Below are positions 23,374 through 30,776 of a stretch of 34,880 bases of DNA, one piece after another. The notes under the pieces were generated by a model. The model was given only the letters and a program-made list of their open reading frames with translations. It was not told the origin of the DNA and searched no databases. Location of the stretch: positions 1 through 34,880 of the forward strand of contig JAFSCW010000069.1 of assembly GCA_017436605.1 (NCBI GenBank), read 5' to 3'. Numbering within the stretch: position 1 is the stretch's first letter; each line of letters opens with the position of its first letter. The position numbers and the translations under genes are program-made. The stretch is from Clostridia bacterium. GTDB taxonomy: Bacteria > Bacillota > Clostridia > Christensenellales > Aristaeellaceae.

Positions 23374-26268
23374 TTACAGAAGACCCGCAGCCTGAAGCTG
23401 GGAACGCAGGTTGTGCGTCGCGCCCTCGAGCGACGTATAGTCGATCGGCGAGATCGACAGAAGCGTCTGCACGGTGGTGATGGCGATGTTGATCTGCCTG
23501 CGCGTATCGTTGCTGATATACGGCGAAGAGCCGACCAGCTGATAGGCGGTGTAGGTCAGGTTATAGGCGTCCGTGACCAGCGCTTCGAGCTCGCTGGGCG
23601 CCTGAGACGAGGTGAATTCGTCGTGCAGCTGGCAGATGTGATTGGCGATGTCGTCCTGGCTTTGCAGGGTTGCGAATTCGCCGAGATACTTGCGGATGGT
23701 GCTGCCGTAGCTGCCGATGGCGTTGTACAGCGGATGTCCGCGGGGAATGAGCACGATGCCGCGGTTGTCGACGACGTCGCCCGGGCAGTATTCCGTGGCC
23801 AGAAGGCCGGAATCCGTGCAGACGGAAACCTGCTTGTGCATGCTGCAGTAGGAGGTGGGCACGCTGCCCTCATACCAGTAGTCCGTGATCGTCTTGTAGC
23901 CGCTCACGTCGTTGTAGCATGCGTCGGTCGCCAGCTGTCCGCTGACGCCGCAGGTCGTCACGCGCACGAGACCGTAGTCCGCAGGCGTTCCGTCGATGAT
24001 TTCGCGCGAGTCCAGCCCCTTGGCCTTGTGGATGCGCTCCATGAATTCCTGCCAGAGCGGAGCCGCGGCATTGCCGCCCGTCGCCTTGGAGGAAAGGGCC
24101 TTGTAGTTGTCGTGGCCAATCCACACGGAGCCGGAGTACCAGCCCGTCATGCCGGCGAAGAAAACGCCCTTGCTGTCGGAATTGGTGCCTGTTTTGCCGG
24201 CGACGACCTGCGAGGAGATCTTTGCTTTCGTGCCGGTGCCGCTTTGCACCGCGCCCTTGAGCATATCCACGACGAGATAGGCTGTAGAAGGCTTGAAGAC
24301 CTGATGGCGGTCCTGCTGCTGATGCATGTCCACGACGAGATTGCCGTTGCTGTCGAGGATCCGGGAGAAGGAGAGCGGCTGCTGGTAGACGCCTTTGTTG
24401 GCAATCGTGCCGAAGGCGACCGCCATCTGAACCGGCGTGATGCCGGAAGAGCCCAGCGCCAGACCGAAGGGGTCTGGGTTGATGTTTGAATCGCTGACGC
24501 CCATCAGGCGCAGGTATTCGACCGAGCGGCTTACGCCGACATAGCTCATCAGGATCTGCGCAGCAGAGGTGTTGTGCGAATTGATCAGCGCGTTGCGGAA
24601 GCTCTGGGGCCCCTTGTATCCGCCGCCGCCATAGTTCTGCGGCCATGCGTCCTTGCCGGCGGAATCCTTCCAGCCGGGGATCGGCACGGGCATGTTGTAG
24701 GCGATAGACGCGGGGGAGGCGCCCAGATCGATGGCCGGGGCGTAGACCGTCAGCGGCTTGATCGAGGAGCCGACGGGCATATTCATGTCGCTGGCGCGGT
24801 TGAGCGTCTTGCGTGCGGTCGGCTTGTATCTGCCGCCGACGATCGCCTTCAGCTCGCCCGTCCTGTAATCGTATACGCAGGCGGCGGCCTGCGGCTGCTC
24901 GATTTCGGTGTAGGTGCCGTCGCTGTTGCGCGCCTGATAGACCTTGTCGGATGGATCGCGCAGGCGGGGATAATCGTCCCAGGAGGCCAGCGTTTCTTCG
25001 ACAAGCTCCTGAATTTCGGTGTCCAGACACAGGTATACGCTGTAGCCGCCGGTACGCAGCTTGTTTTCCATGGCATAGCGGTTGGCGGAGGTATCCTCCA
25101 GACCGCCGAGTTCCAGGAACGTATCCACGACGTCGCTGATCGCGTATTCGACGTAATGCGGATAGGCGTACATGTCCGTCGAGGCCGGTGAGGTTTCCAG
25201 CACATAGGCGGTGGAGGTATCCAGCGCAGCCTGATATTCCTGCGTGGAGATCATGCCGTTCTCGCGCATCTGGCGCAGGACGTAGTTGGTGCGGTTATTG
25301 GTGATGTCTGCGGTTTTACTGCCTTCCGTATTGCGGGTGTAGAAGTTGCGGCGCGGGTTGTAGTAGTTCGGGCTTCTGGTCATGCCGGCGAGCATCGCAC
25401 ATTCGCGCAGGGTCAGCTCGCTGAGCTCCTTGCCGAAATAACCATACGCCGCAACCTTGACGCCGTAGTAGCTTCCGCCCAGGAAGATCGTGTTGAGATA
25501 GCTCTCCAGAATCTGGTCTTTCGTGTAGCGCGTTTCCAGCTCCATCGCCAGATACGCCTCCTGCAGCTTGCGCTTGTAGCTCTGCTCGCTGGAAAGAACC
25601 GTCATCTTGATCAGCTGCTGCGTGATCGTGGAGCCGCCCTGCGAAGAGCCGGTCGTCAGGTTCGTAACCAGCGCGCCGACAATACGCTTGACGTCCACGC
25701 CGTTGTGCTCATAAAAGCGCGCATCCTCGACGGCGATGAAGGCGTTTTGCAGCATCTGCGGAATCTCGTCGATGGAGACCATGACGCGGTCCTCGGTGCC
25801 TTTGTAGTCCGTGATCAGGTTGCCCTTGCTGTCATAGATGAAGGAGGTTTTGTCCTGTGCATCGAGCGCGGCCAGATTGAGCGTCGGCGCCGTATCGACA
25901 TAGGCTTTTGCGATGCCGACCAGCGCGCCGCCAAGCGCCAGGCAGATGCACAGAATCAGGATGATGGACAGGTTGATCGTCGAGACGGCGACGCTGAGCA
26001 GGAAATTCGGGTTTTTTGTCCTCGGGCGGAAGATGGAATGCGGACGTTCATCGTGCGAAGACTTCTTCTTTCCCGAGGCTTTTTTCTTTTTGCTCACAGT
26101 GGGTTCGGGCATGCGGGATACATGAACCTTCTGCGTGTCGCCGATCGAGGCGGGCATGTGGAGCTGGGTTTTATCCATCGCGCCGCCGGCTTCCTGTGCA
26201 GGCTCTGCGGAAGCCAGGGGCACGTTTTTCTTTGGCAGTTTGTTTTCGGGTTCGTCGCGTTTGGACAT
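23374..26268 (-). CDS. Class A penicillin-binding protein (PBP1A family)
   Basis: A bifunctional peptidoglycan synthase: glycan polymerisation and peptide cross-linking on the outer face of the membrane. The ATG at 26268 has AAGGAGG 6 bases upstream. The 964 residues comprise a cytoplasmic basic tail with K-rich SKKKKASGKKK (1-85), a membrane segment (about 90-120), a GT51 domain with catalytic E181 in VEDARFYEHNGVD and GGSTITQQLIK (211-221), and a transpeptidase domain. The latter has S501-S-I-K504, S564-H-N566 and K692-T-G694. The ~260 residues after KTG include a cysteine-rich part (CGVSGQLATDACYND..CSMHKQVSVC) and a helical end. The long cytoplasmic tail and C-terminal extension fit PBPs of Clostridia. 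It is divergent from yunB. Confidence 0.96.
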   Translation of the reverse strand: MSKRDEPENKLPKKNVPLASAEPAQEAGGAMDKTQLHMPASIGDTQKVHVSRMPEPTVSKKKKASGKKKSSHDERPHSIFRPRTKNPNFLLSVAVSTINLSIILILCICLALGGALVGIAKAYVDTAPTLNLAALDAQDKTSFIYDSKGNLITDYKGTEDRVMVSIDEIPQMLQNAFIAVEDARFYEHNGVDVKRIVGALVTNLTTGSSQGGSTITQQLIKMTVLSSEQSYKRKLQEAYLAMELETRYTKDQILESYLNTIFLGGSYYGVKVAAYGYFGKELSELTLRECAMLAGMTRSPNYYNPRRNFYTRNTEGSKTADITNNRTNYVLRQMRENGMISTQEYQAALDTSTAYVLETSPASTDMYAYPHYVEYAISDVVDTFLELGGLEDTSANRYAMENKLRTGGYSVYLCLDTEIQELVEETLASWDDYPRLRDPSDKVYQARNSDGTYTEIEQPQAAACVYDYRTGELKAIVGGRYKPTARKTLNRASDMNMPVGSSIKPLTVYAPAIDLGASPASIAYNMPVPIPGWKDSAGKDAWPQNYGGGGYKGPQSFRNALINSHNTSAAQILMSYVGVSRSVEYLRLMGVSDSNINPDPFGLALGSSGITPVQMAVAFGTIANKGVYQQPLSFSRILDSNGNLVVDMHQQQDRHQVFKPSTAYLVVDMLKGAVQSGTGTKAKISSQVVAGKTGTNSDSKGVFFAGMTGWYSGSVWIGHDNYKALSSKATGGNAAAPLWQEFMERIHKAKGLDSREIIDGTPADYGLVRVTTCGVSGQLATDACYNDVSGYKTITDYWYEGSVPTSYCSMHKQVSVCTDSGLLATEYCPGDVVDNRGIVLIPRGHPLYNAIGSYGSTIRKYLGEFATLQSQDDIANHICQLHDEFTSSQAPSELEALVTDAYNLTYTAYQLVGSSPYISNDTRRQINIAITTVQTLLSISPIDYTSLEGATHNLRSQLQAAGLL

Positions 26269-26313
26269 GGTGTTCCTCCTTGTAAAAAGGGGTGGTCATT
26301 CTCACTCCATCCT

Positions 26314-26322
26314 ATTATATCA
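26314..26322 (-). promoter_or_regulatory. Extended -10 promoter of the PBP gene
   Basis: TGATATAAT on the reverse strand (26322-26314). No -35 box at the right distance. Confidence 0.62.
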
Positions 26323-26348
26323 CACAATTCCGCTCTTCGCATTACAAA

Positions 26349-26360
26349 TGCAAATTTGCA
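26349..26360. repeat. 12-bp perfect palindrome between PBP and yunB
   Basis: TGCAAATTTGCA lies in the divergent intergenic region, about 27 bp upstream of the PBP -10 box, where a regulator could bind. It is a candidate operator only. Confidence 0.35.
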
Positions 26361-26395
26361 GCGGGATTTGAATATAAGACGAGGGGAGGGATCGG

Positions 26396-27073
26396 ATGAC
26401 TGCCATTCAGTTGAAAAAATACGAAAGAAGAGCGTCCAGGCGGCGCCTGCGCAGGAGATTCGTGCTGCTGGTCCTTGTCCTGATTTCGGTCTTTTTGGCG
26501 ATTGACAGGAATTTTAAGCCGGTTGTGTTTTCTCTGGCAGAGGCGAAATCCGCTGCCATGGCCGCGCAGGCGCTTTCACGCGCGCTGGCGGATGCGCTCG
26601 GCGACGGCGTGGGCTATGACGAGCTGATGAATGTCCGCCTGGATGAAAAAGGGCAGGTTGCTTTGCTTTCTGCCAATACGATGCGGATGAATCGTCTTGC
26701 GCAGAAGGCAGGCGAGGCGGCGCTTTTGCGTCTTTCAGGAATGACCAGCGAACGTGTGATGGTACCGCTCGGCGCTGCGCTGGGCATGACGCTCTTTGCC
26801 GGCAGCGGGCCGGGCATACCGGTTTCGATCGTGCCGATCGGTTCGATCAATACGGATTTTGCGACGGAATTTGAGGCGTGCGGCATCAACCAGACGCGGC
26901 ATAAGGTATATCTGCAGGTTTCCGCAAGCATCCGTATTGTCATTCCGACGGGAGCAAAAACGACGCAGGTATCCGCCAATATGCTGGTTGCCGAGTCCAT
27001 TATTGTCGGAGGCGTACCGGATGGATTTGTCGGATACAACCTCGGCGAGGAGGAACTGAATATGGTGCCCTGA
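26396..27073 (+). CDS. yunB: Sporulation protein YunB
   Basis: A 225-residue protein of the YunB family, known in Bacillus as a mother-cell (sigma-E controlled) sporulation protein; its molecular function is not established. The ATG at 26396 follows a GAGGGGAGGG site. A basic N-terminus (RRASRRRLRRR, about 11-21) precedes a single membrane segment at about 22-38. The family core follows: ALSRALADALGDGVGYDELMNV, then VMVPLGAALGMTLFAGSGPGIPVSIVPIGSINTDFATEFEACGINQTRHKVYLQV. The GINQT(R/L)H motif is typical. It reads toward spo0A. No clear sigma-E promoter could be fixed by eye. Confidence 0.92.
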   Translation: MTAIQLKKYERRASRRRLRRRFVLLVLVLISVFLAIDRNFKPVVFSLAEAKSAAMAAQALSRALADALGDGVGYDELMNVRLDEKGQVALLSANTMRMNRLAQKAGEAALLRLSGMTSERVMVPLGAALGMTLFAGSGPGIPVSIVPIGSINTDFATEFEACGINQTRHKVYLQVSASIRIVIPTGAKTTQVSANMLVAESIIVGGVPDGFVGYNLGEEELNMVP

Positions 27074-27177
27074 TCCGGTCGGGAAGTGGCGAAGAAAGGC
27101 AGTAGGCAGATGATTCTAAAATGACTGCGGATGCGTATATATGAAAAGTAGGGTGTTTCTTTGGAAAATAACAAAAA

Positions 27178-27193
27178 TAGATATTTATATCTA
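27178..27193. repeat. Inverted repeat covering the spo0A -35 region (possible operator)
   Basis: TAGATAT/ATATCTA with a TT centre (27178-27184, 27187-27193). It occupies the place where the -35 box would be, at the correct distance from the extended -10 at 27204-27212. Confidence 0.5.
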
Positions 27194-27203
27194 AAGAAGA
27201 CTG

Positions 27204-27212
27204 TGTTATAAT
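27204..27212 (+). promoter_or_regulatory. Extended -10 promoter of spo0A
   Basis: TGTTATAAT (27204-27212). No consensus -35; the region is taken by the inverted repeat at 27178-27193. Confidence 0.65.
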
Positions 27213-27268
27213 GATTGAAATGGATAGATACATCCAAATAATTGACAGATGCTGACGGAGGAATTGGA

Positions 27269-28054
27269 ATGGATAGGGTTCGGGTAGTCGTTGCGGACGA
27301 CAATGCGCAGTTGAGGGAAACGATTCAGGCGTTTTTGTGCCAGCAGGAGGGGATAGAGGTACTCGGCACCGCTGCAAATGGGATTGAGGCGATTAAGCTG
27401 ATTGAGGAAAGCGAGCCGGATGTTCTGATCTGTGATATGATCATGCCTCAGATGGATGGATATGCTGTTTTGGAACGGTTGAGTGAAATGAATCTGAAAC
27501 GCCGTCCCGGCGTGATTGCGCTGACTGCACTAGGACGAGATGATTTTGTTGCCAGGGCTGTGAATCTGGGCGTCTGCTACTATATGATTAAGCCGTTTGA
27601 TTATATGCTGCTGACTCAGCGGGTATATGAAGCGGCTGGAGCCGGGATTCAGGCGGAACGGATTGGCGACCGCATGCGCCGTGAGCGCGAGGCGGATCCT
27701 GCGGAAAGCCTTGAGGAACGCATCGCCAATCTGTTTCTGACCGTTGGCATCCCCGCCCACATCAAGGGATATCAGTATCTGCGCGAGGCGGTGAAGATGG
27801 TGATCGACAATCCCGACCTGATGGGACGGATCACAAAAGAGCTCTATCCCGGCATCGCACACCGGTTTGGCACGACCAGCAGCAAGGTAGAAAGGGCGAT
27901 CCGGCATGCTATAGAGGTCGCGTGGAACCGGGGACGAATCGAGGCGCTTGACGAGGCGTTCGGACGAAATGTGTGCAGTTTGGATGATAAGCCGACGAAT
28001 GGGGAGTTTATCGCGCTGGTCAGTGATAGGCTTAGAATTAAGGAATCTGCGTAA
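27269..28054 (+). CDS. spo0A: Stage 0 sporulation protein A (Spo0A), master response regulator
   Basis: The DNA-binding response regulator that commits the cell to sporulation when phosphorylated. The ATG at 27269 has CGGAGGA 7 bases upstream; the in-frame TTG at 27242 has none. The product is 261 residues, the family length. Receiver domain: acidic pair D10-D11, phospho-acceptor D56 in LICDMIMPQMDG, T86 and K108 in MIKPFDYM. The linker is charged (about 125-150). The C-terminal effector domain carries the strongly conserved YLREAVKMVIDNPDLMGRITKELYPGIA and the recognition helix SSKVERAIRHAIEVAWNRG. In many genomes spo0A follows spoIVB; here it follows yunB. A low-GC island with a recombinase begins right after it, and no strong terminator is visible. 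Confidence 0.98.
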   Translation: MDRVRVVVADDNAQLRETIQAFLCQQEGIEVLGTAANGIEAIKLIEESEPDVLICDMIMPQMDGYAVLERLSEMNLKRRPGVIALTALGRDDFVARAVNLGVCYYMIKPFDYMLLTQRVYEAAGAGIQAERIGDRMRREREADPAESLEERIANLFLTVGIPAHIKGYQYLREAVKMVIDNPDLMGRITKELYPGIAHRFGTTSSKVERAIRHAIEVAWNRGRIEALDEAFGRNVCSLDDKPTNGEFIALVSDRLRIKESA

Positions 28055-28143
28055 TAGCTCAAAAAGTGGGATATCGGGCTAGAAGGGGAGTGAATTTTTC
28101 TTTTAAAAACCAATAAAAATGACCATAATCCAATGAATAAAAT

Positions 28144-28165
28144 AGTATAAAAACATACTGTTTTC
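28144..28165. repeat. AT-rich inverted repeat between spo0A and the recombinase
   Basis: AGTAT-AAAAAC-ATACT at about 28145-28160, followed by GTTTTC. It could be a weak spo0A terminator or an operator. The 28070-28200 stretch is the most AT-rich part of the window. Confidence 0.3.
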
Positions 28166-28247
28166 GGTCGATAAATTGCTTTATCTCTCATAATTAAAAA
28201 TCGGGCCGACGAAGAACCTGTTTGTCGGTTTGAAGGGAGAAAAGCTT

Positions 28248-29234
28248 ATGAATATAGAAAAGATGATCGGTGTCTACGTCGAATACTGCCGCAGTGAAAT
28301 GCTGCGTCCAAAGACCATAGAGGCCTATAAGCAAGGGCTATATCTCTTCGCGGCATGGCTCAAGGAGAATGAAAACGTCACAGACTTTGAAGCCGTGAAA
28401 GACGTCATGATCCGGCGATACATGCTTGATCTGCAGAACAGAGGCAAGTATACATTCTCCGCAGACAGAAAGCAGGAGATGATCAACTGTCCGACGCATC
28501 GCCGTGATTATAATCAGAAGCTCAGCAACATCACGATCAACAATTATCTCCGATATATCCGCACGTTCTTTGCATGGCTGCTTGAGATGGAGTATATCGA
28601 GAAGACACCCATGAAGAAAGTGAGGCTGCTCCCGCAGGAACGGCCTCCCAAAGAATATTTGGAAGATTATGAGGTCAAGCGGCTGCTGCAAGTGCTGAAC
28701 ACAGATTTGTTTGTGGAGTACCGGGACAAGACGGTCATGATGATTATGCTTGACAGCGGCACAAGGTTGGGAGAGACACTTTCGGTTGAAACGGAGCAGA
28801 TTGATTTGATGGAGAAGTCGATCCTGCTGCCTGCTGAAAAGACAAAAGGCCGCAAGACGCGGACAGTGTTCTTTTCTCAGAAAACAGAAAAGGAACTGCG
28901 TAAGTGGCTCAAATACAAAGAGCGTTACTGCAGTTCCGATTATGCATTTCCGATCCGAAGCACTGGGCGGCCCATGACTGTTTCGCAGTATGGCACGAAT
29001 TTCAGAAAGTATGTGGTCAGGGCCGGGATTACGAAGAAGGTATCGCCGCATACTCTGAGAAATAACTTTGCAAAGCGCTGCTTGCTCAGCGGCATGGACA
29101 TCTACACACTTAGCCGCATTCTAGGTCATTCAAGTGTGAAGGTGACGGAGAGAAACTATCTTGACGTCAAGGATGAGGAATTGAAGGAGAAGTATCTGGA
29201 GCATAGTCCGATCAACAATATTTATCATAGGTGA
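28248..29234 (+). CDS. Tyrosine recombinase (phage integrase family)
   Basis: A 328-residue site-specific recombinase of the XerC/D-integrase superfamily. The ATG at 28248 has AGGGAG 8-9 bases upstream, behind a CCGAC/GTCGG hairpin (28205-28227). Residues 5-115 are the SAM-like core-binding domain, followed by a linker rich in E/K/P (RPPKEYLEDYEVKRLLQ). The catalytic set is complete: R173 in SGTRLGE, K200 in AEKTKGRKTR, H268-x2-R271 in SPHTLRNNF, H294 in LGHSSVKVT and nucleophile Y304. It therefore should be active. The length and absence of an arm-type N-domain suggest a Xer-like or small-element integrase. Codon use is lower in GC than the chromosomal genes. It is followed by a terminator and by a set of 22-bp-spaced repeats. 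Confidence 0.92.
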   Translation: MNIEKMIGVYVEYCRSEMLRPKTIEAYKQGLYLFAAWLKENENVTDFEAVKDVMIRRYMLDLQNRGKYTFSADRKQEMINCPTHRRDYNQKLSNITINNYLRYIRTFFAWLLEMEYIEKTPMKKVRLLPQERPPKEYLEDYEVKRLLQVLNTDLFVEYRDKTVMMIMLDSGTRLGETLSVETEQIDLMEKSILLPAEKTKGRKTRTVFFSQKTEKELRKWLKYKERYCSSDYAFPIRSTGRPMTVSQYGTNFRKYVVRAGITKKVSPHTLRNNFAKRCLLSGMDIYTLSRILGHSSVKVTERNYLDVKDEELKEKYLEHSPINNIYHR

Positions 29235-29241
29235 ATTGAGG

Positions 29242-29270
29242 GGAGAAGCTTGAGGGCTTCTCCTTATTTT
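29242..29270 (+). terminator. Intrinsic terminator after the recombinase
   Basis: GGAGAAGC (29242-29249), loop TTGAGG, GCTTCTCC (29256-29263), then TTATTTT. Confidence 0.87.
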
Positions 29271-29327
29271 CGTCTACAGAACAAGCAATCAAGGTGTAAT
29301 GAACTTAGAATCTTCTTTAAATCATCT

Positions 29328-29388
29328 TTGACGCATCTGCGAAACAAGATTGACGCAACTTCTGAACATCTTTGGATCAACTTTTGAA
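29328..29388 (+). repeat. Three imperfect 17-bp direct repeats with an exact 22-bp period
   Basis: The units start at 29328, 29350 and 29372: TTGACGCATCTGCGAAA, TTGACGCAACTTCTGAA and TTGGATCAACTTTTGAA. Each is separated by 5 bases. A degenerate fourth unit (TTAGAATCTTCTTTAAA) may start at 29305. A spacing of two helical turns places the sites on one face of DNA, as for iterons or integrase arm sites. The period is not a multiple of three, so they are not protein repeats. Confidence 0.65.
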
Positions 29389-29472
29389 GGCATGCGCAGG
29401 GAAGGTGTGTTTACAACATACATCAGGCTGAAGAAAAAGGAAAGATTATAAAAACATGTACCATTAAAGTGA

Positions 29473-29500
29473 CTGGACAAAGGAGGCGCTGTTGTATACT
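29473..29500 (+). promoter_or_regulatory. Promoter of the paralog pair
   Basis: CTGGAC (29473-29478), 16-bp spacer, TATACT (29495-29500). Confidence 0.55.
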
Positions 29501-29509
29501 GTGATCACA
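29500..29509. repeat. Palindrome TGTGATCACA at the -10/start region
   Basis: A perfect 10-bp palindrome that begins at the last base of the -10 box and covers the expected transcription start, a typical repressor position. It is short, so chance is possible. Confidence 0.4.
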
Positions 29510-29577
29510 ACGAAGGGAACAAAACCTTCAAACAAAAAACGACAGGGGCAAGCCCCGGAAAGAAAGAGGAAAGCATT

Positions 29578-30066
29578 ATGACTACCATCCAGATTAACCA
29601 CAAGAACAGCACCATCGAGATGACCAAAAAGTTCTACACCGAATCCTGTAAGTACGGTTCGGAAGCGTACAAGGCGCTTCAGGAAGTCCGCCGCGATTAT
29701 CCCGGTTATAAGCCGGTCGTTGCTAAGACCAAGAAGAGCGGCACGAGCGACCCTTTCAAGGGCCTGAACTACGAGTACATGGAACTCTACATTATGAAGC
29801 ATGACGATGAAGAGCAGAGCATCATGGCTGAATTCAAGATGCTACGTGCAGAGGATGATTTGTCTCTGGCGATGGATGCGGAGTCGGAATCCTATCTGAC
29901 GATTCGCAACTGGTTCCTTGAGCAGTATCCGGCAGTCCGCGAGTTCCATGAGAAGCGTGAACAGGTAGTCGGCAATATCCGTATGAAGAAGGAAGCGGAA
30001 AGACTGGCGAGGCTGGAGGCTGCGAAGAACGCCCGCCGTGAAAAGCTGCTGGCCCTGATTGCGTAA
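29578..30066 (+). CDS. Protein of unknown family, first of a tandem paralog pair (A)
   Basis: A 162-residue soluble protein I do not recognise. The ATG at 29578 has GAGG about 8 bases upstream. The N-terminus reads IQINHKNSTIEMTKKF, a probable beta-hairpin, followed by a helical core: EAYKALQEVRRDYPGYKPV (about 29-47), FKGLNYEYMELYIMKH (about 60-75) and YLTIRNWFLEQYPAV (about 106-120). The last ~40 residues (MKKEAERLARLEAAKNARREK) form a basic helix that its paralog lacks. There are no membrane segments, signal peptide or catalytic motif. The same three core motifs recur in the gene 31 bases downstream, so the pair arose by tandem duplication. It stands in a recombinase island with its own promoter and a possible operator. 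Confidence 0.8.
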   Translation: MTTIQINHKNSTIEMTKKFYTESCKYGSEAYKALQEVRRDYPGYKPVVAKTKKSGTSDPFKGLNYEYMELYIMKHDDEEQSIMAEFKMLRAEDDLSLAMDAESESYLTIRNWFLEQYPAVREFHEKREQVVGNIRMKKEAERLARLEAAKNARREKLLALIA

Positions 30067-30097
30067 CTGAGTGAGAGATAATAGGAGGATATGAATT

Positions 30098-30520
30098 ATG
30101 AAGAATACGCTGAAGCTGAATCATGAGAACCGCACCATCGTGATGGACCGCACGTTTGCCAAGCGCTCTGAGAATACCCGCAGTGAGGAATATGCGCATC
30201 TTCAGCAGGTTCGTCAGGACTATCCGACGTATGAGGTAATCAGGCGTCAGATTAGGACGAATCCCAAGAAGGAAAGCTACAAGGGCCTGACCTATGAATA
30301 CATGGAGGACTATATCCTGACCCATGGCAGCGCGGAAGACATCCGAAAGAATCTGGCAGAATATGAAGAACTGCTTCTGTTGTCCGAGTGCCATAGCCGC
30401 TCCCGTCGCTATCCGGCTATTAAACGTTGGTTCTTGGAGATGTATCCGGAAGTTGTTACCTACGGTTCTGCTGAAGAGAGGCCGAAGATTCTTCAGATTG
30501 GAGAAAAGAGAGCATCTTGA
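30098..30520 (+). CDS. Protein of unknown family, second of a tandem paralog pair (B)
   Basis: A 140-residue paralog of the preceding gene. The ATG at 30098 has TAGGAGGA about 8 bases upstream; the out-of-frame ATG at 30091 gives only a short stop-bounded read. Matching segments are LKLNHENRTIVMDRTF (3-18), EEYAHLQQVRQDYPTYEV (30-47), YKGLTYEYMEDYILTH (60-75) and YPAIKRWFLEMYPEVV (105-120). By eye about a third or more of positions are identical, with near-equal spacing, so both share one fold. The shared sets NH-x-N-x-TI-x-M, DYP-x-Y, KGL-x-YEYME-x-YI and I-x-x-WFLE-x-YP define the family. It is co-transcribed with gene A and ends at a strong terminator. Confidence 0.8.
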   Translation: MKNTLKLNHENRTIVMDRTFAKRSENTRSEEYAHLQQVRQDYPTYEVIRRQIRTNPKKESYKGLTYEYMEDYILTHGSAEDIRKNLAEYEELLLLSECHSRSRRYPAIKRWFLEMYPEVVTYGSAEERPKILQIGEKRAS

Positions 30521-30552
30521 AAAATAGAATAAAACTTCCATCCCATATTCCG

Positions 30553-30585
30553 AGACGAAGACCAGTTTGGTTCTTCGTCTTTTTA
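30553..30585 (+). terminator. Intrinsic terminator after the paralog pair
   Basis: AGACGAAGA (30553-30561) and TCTTCGTCT (30572-30580) with a 10-base loop, then TTTTTAT. Confidence 0.9.
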
Positions 30586-30647
30586 TATTTGGATGGACTT
30601 GTAGGAAATTACTTCTAGGTTATTCTAATAATCAGAGAAGGTATGAA

Positions 30648-30762
30648 TGATTTGTACGTGCTGTTTATTTAGCGCTTTGTGACATATTCTGCTTTATCTG
30701 TTGACGTTCATTTGATTTACATGATAGTTTTCGAGTTGAAAAGTGGAGTGTAATCATGTATA
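30648..30762 (+). repeat. 115-bp regulatory leader, copy 1 (upstream of the alpha/beta hydrolase)
   Basis: Matches 31522-31636 without gaps, with 8 differences (about 93% identity). It contains a conserved TTTAGCGCTTTG block (a LacI/CcpA-like centre), a TTGACG -35 box and an extended -10. It ends just before the ribosome-binding site of the hydrolase. Confidence 0.93.
30701..30730 (+). promoter_or_regulatory. Promoter in leader copy 1
   Basis: TTGACG (30701-30706), 18-bp spacer, TAGTTT (30725-30730) preceded by TGA (extended -10). Both boxes are identical in copy 2. Confidence 0.55.
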
Positions 30763-30776
30763 GAGGAGGTATAAAC

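Larger units (their letters stand above)
29271..29577. other. Non-coding region between recombinase and paralog pair
   Basis: About 300 bases without a gene. It contains three 22-bp-period direct repeats (29328-29388), a promoter (29473-29500), a palindrome at the predicted start of transcription (29500-29509) and a leader of about 70 bases with a small GGGGC/GCCCC hairpin around 29544-29556. Confidence 0.65.

Noticed and set aside
28055-28247. An attachment site or tRNA fragment at the left edge of the recombinase island
   Set aside because: No tRNA-like fold and no direct repeat matching the right side of the island could be found by eye.
29331-29460. A short protein frame through the 22-bp repeats
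   Set aside because: No start codon with a ribosome-binding site; the 22-bp period would break any repeat reading frame.
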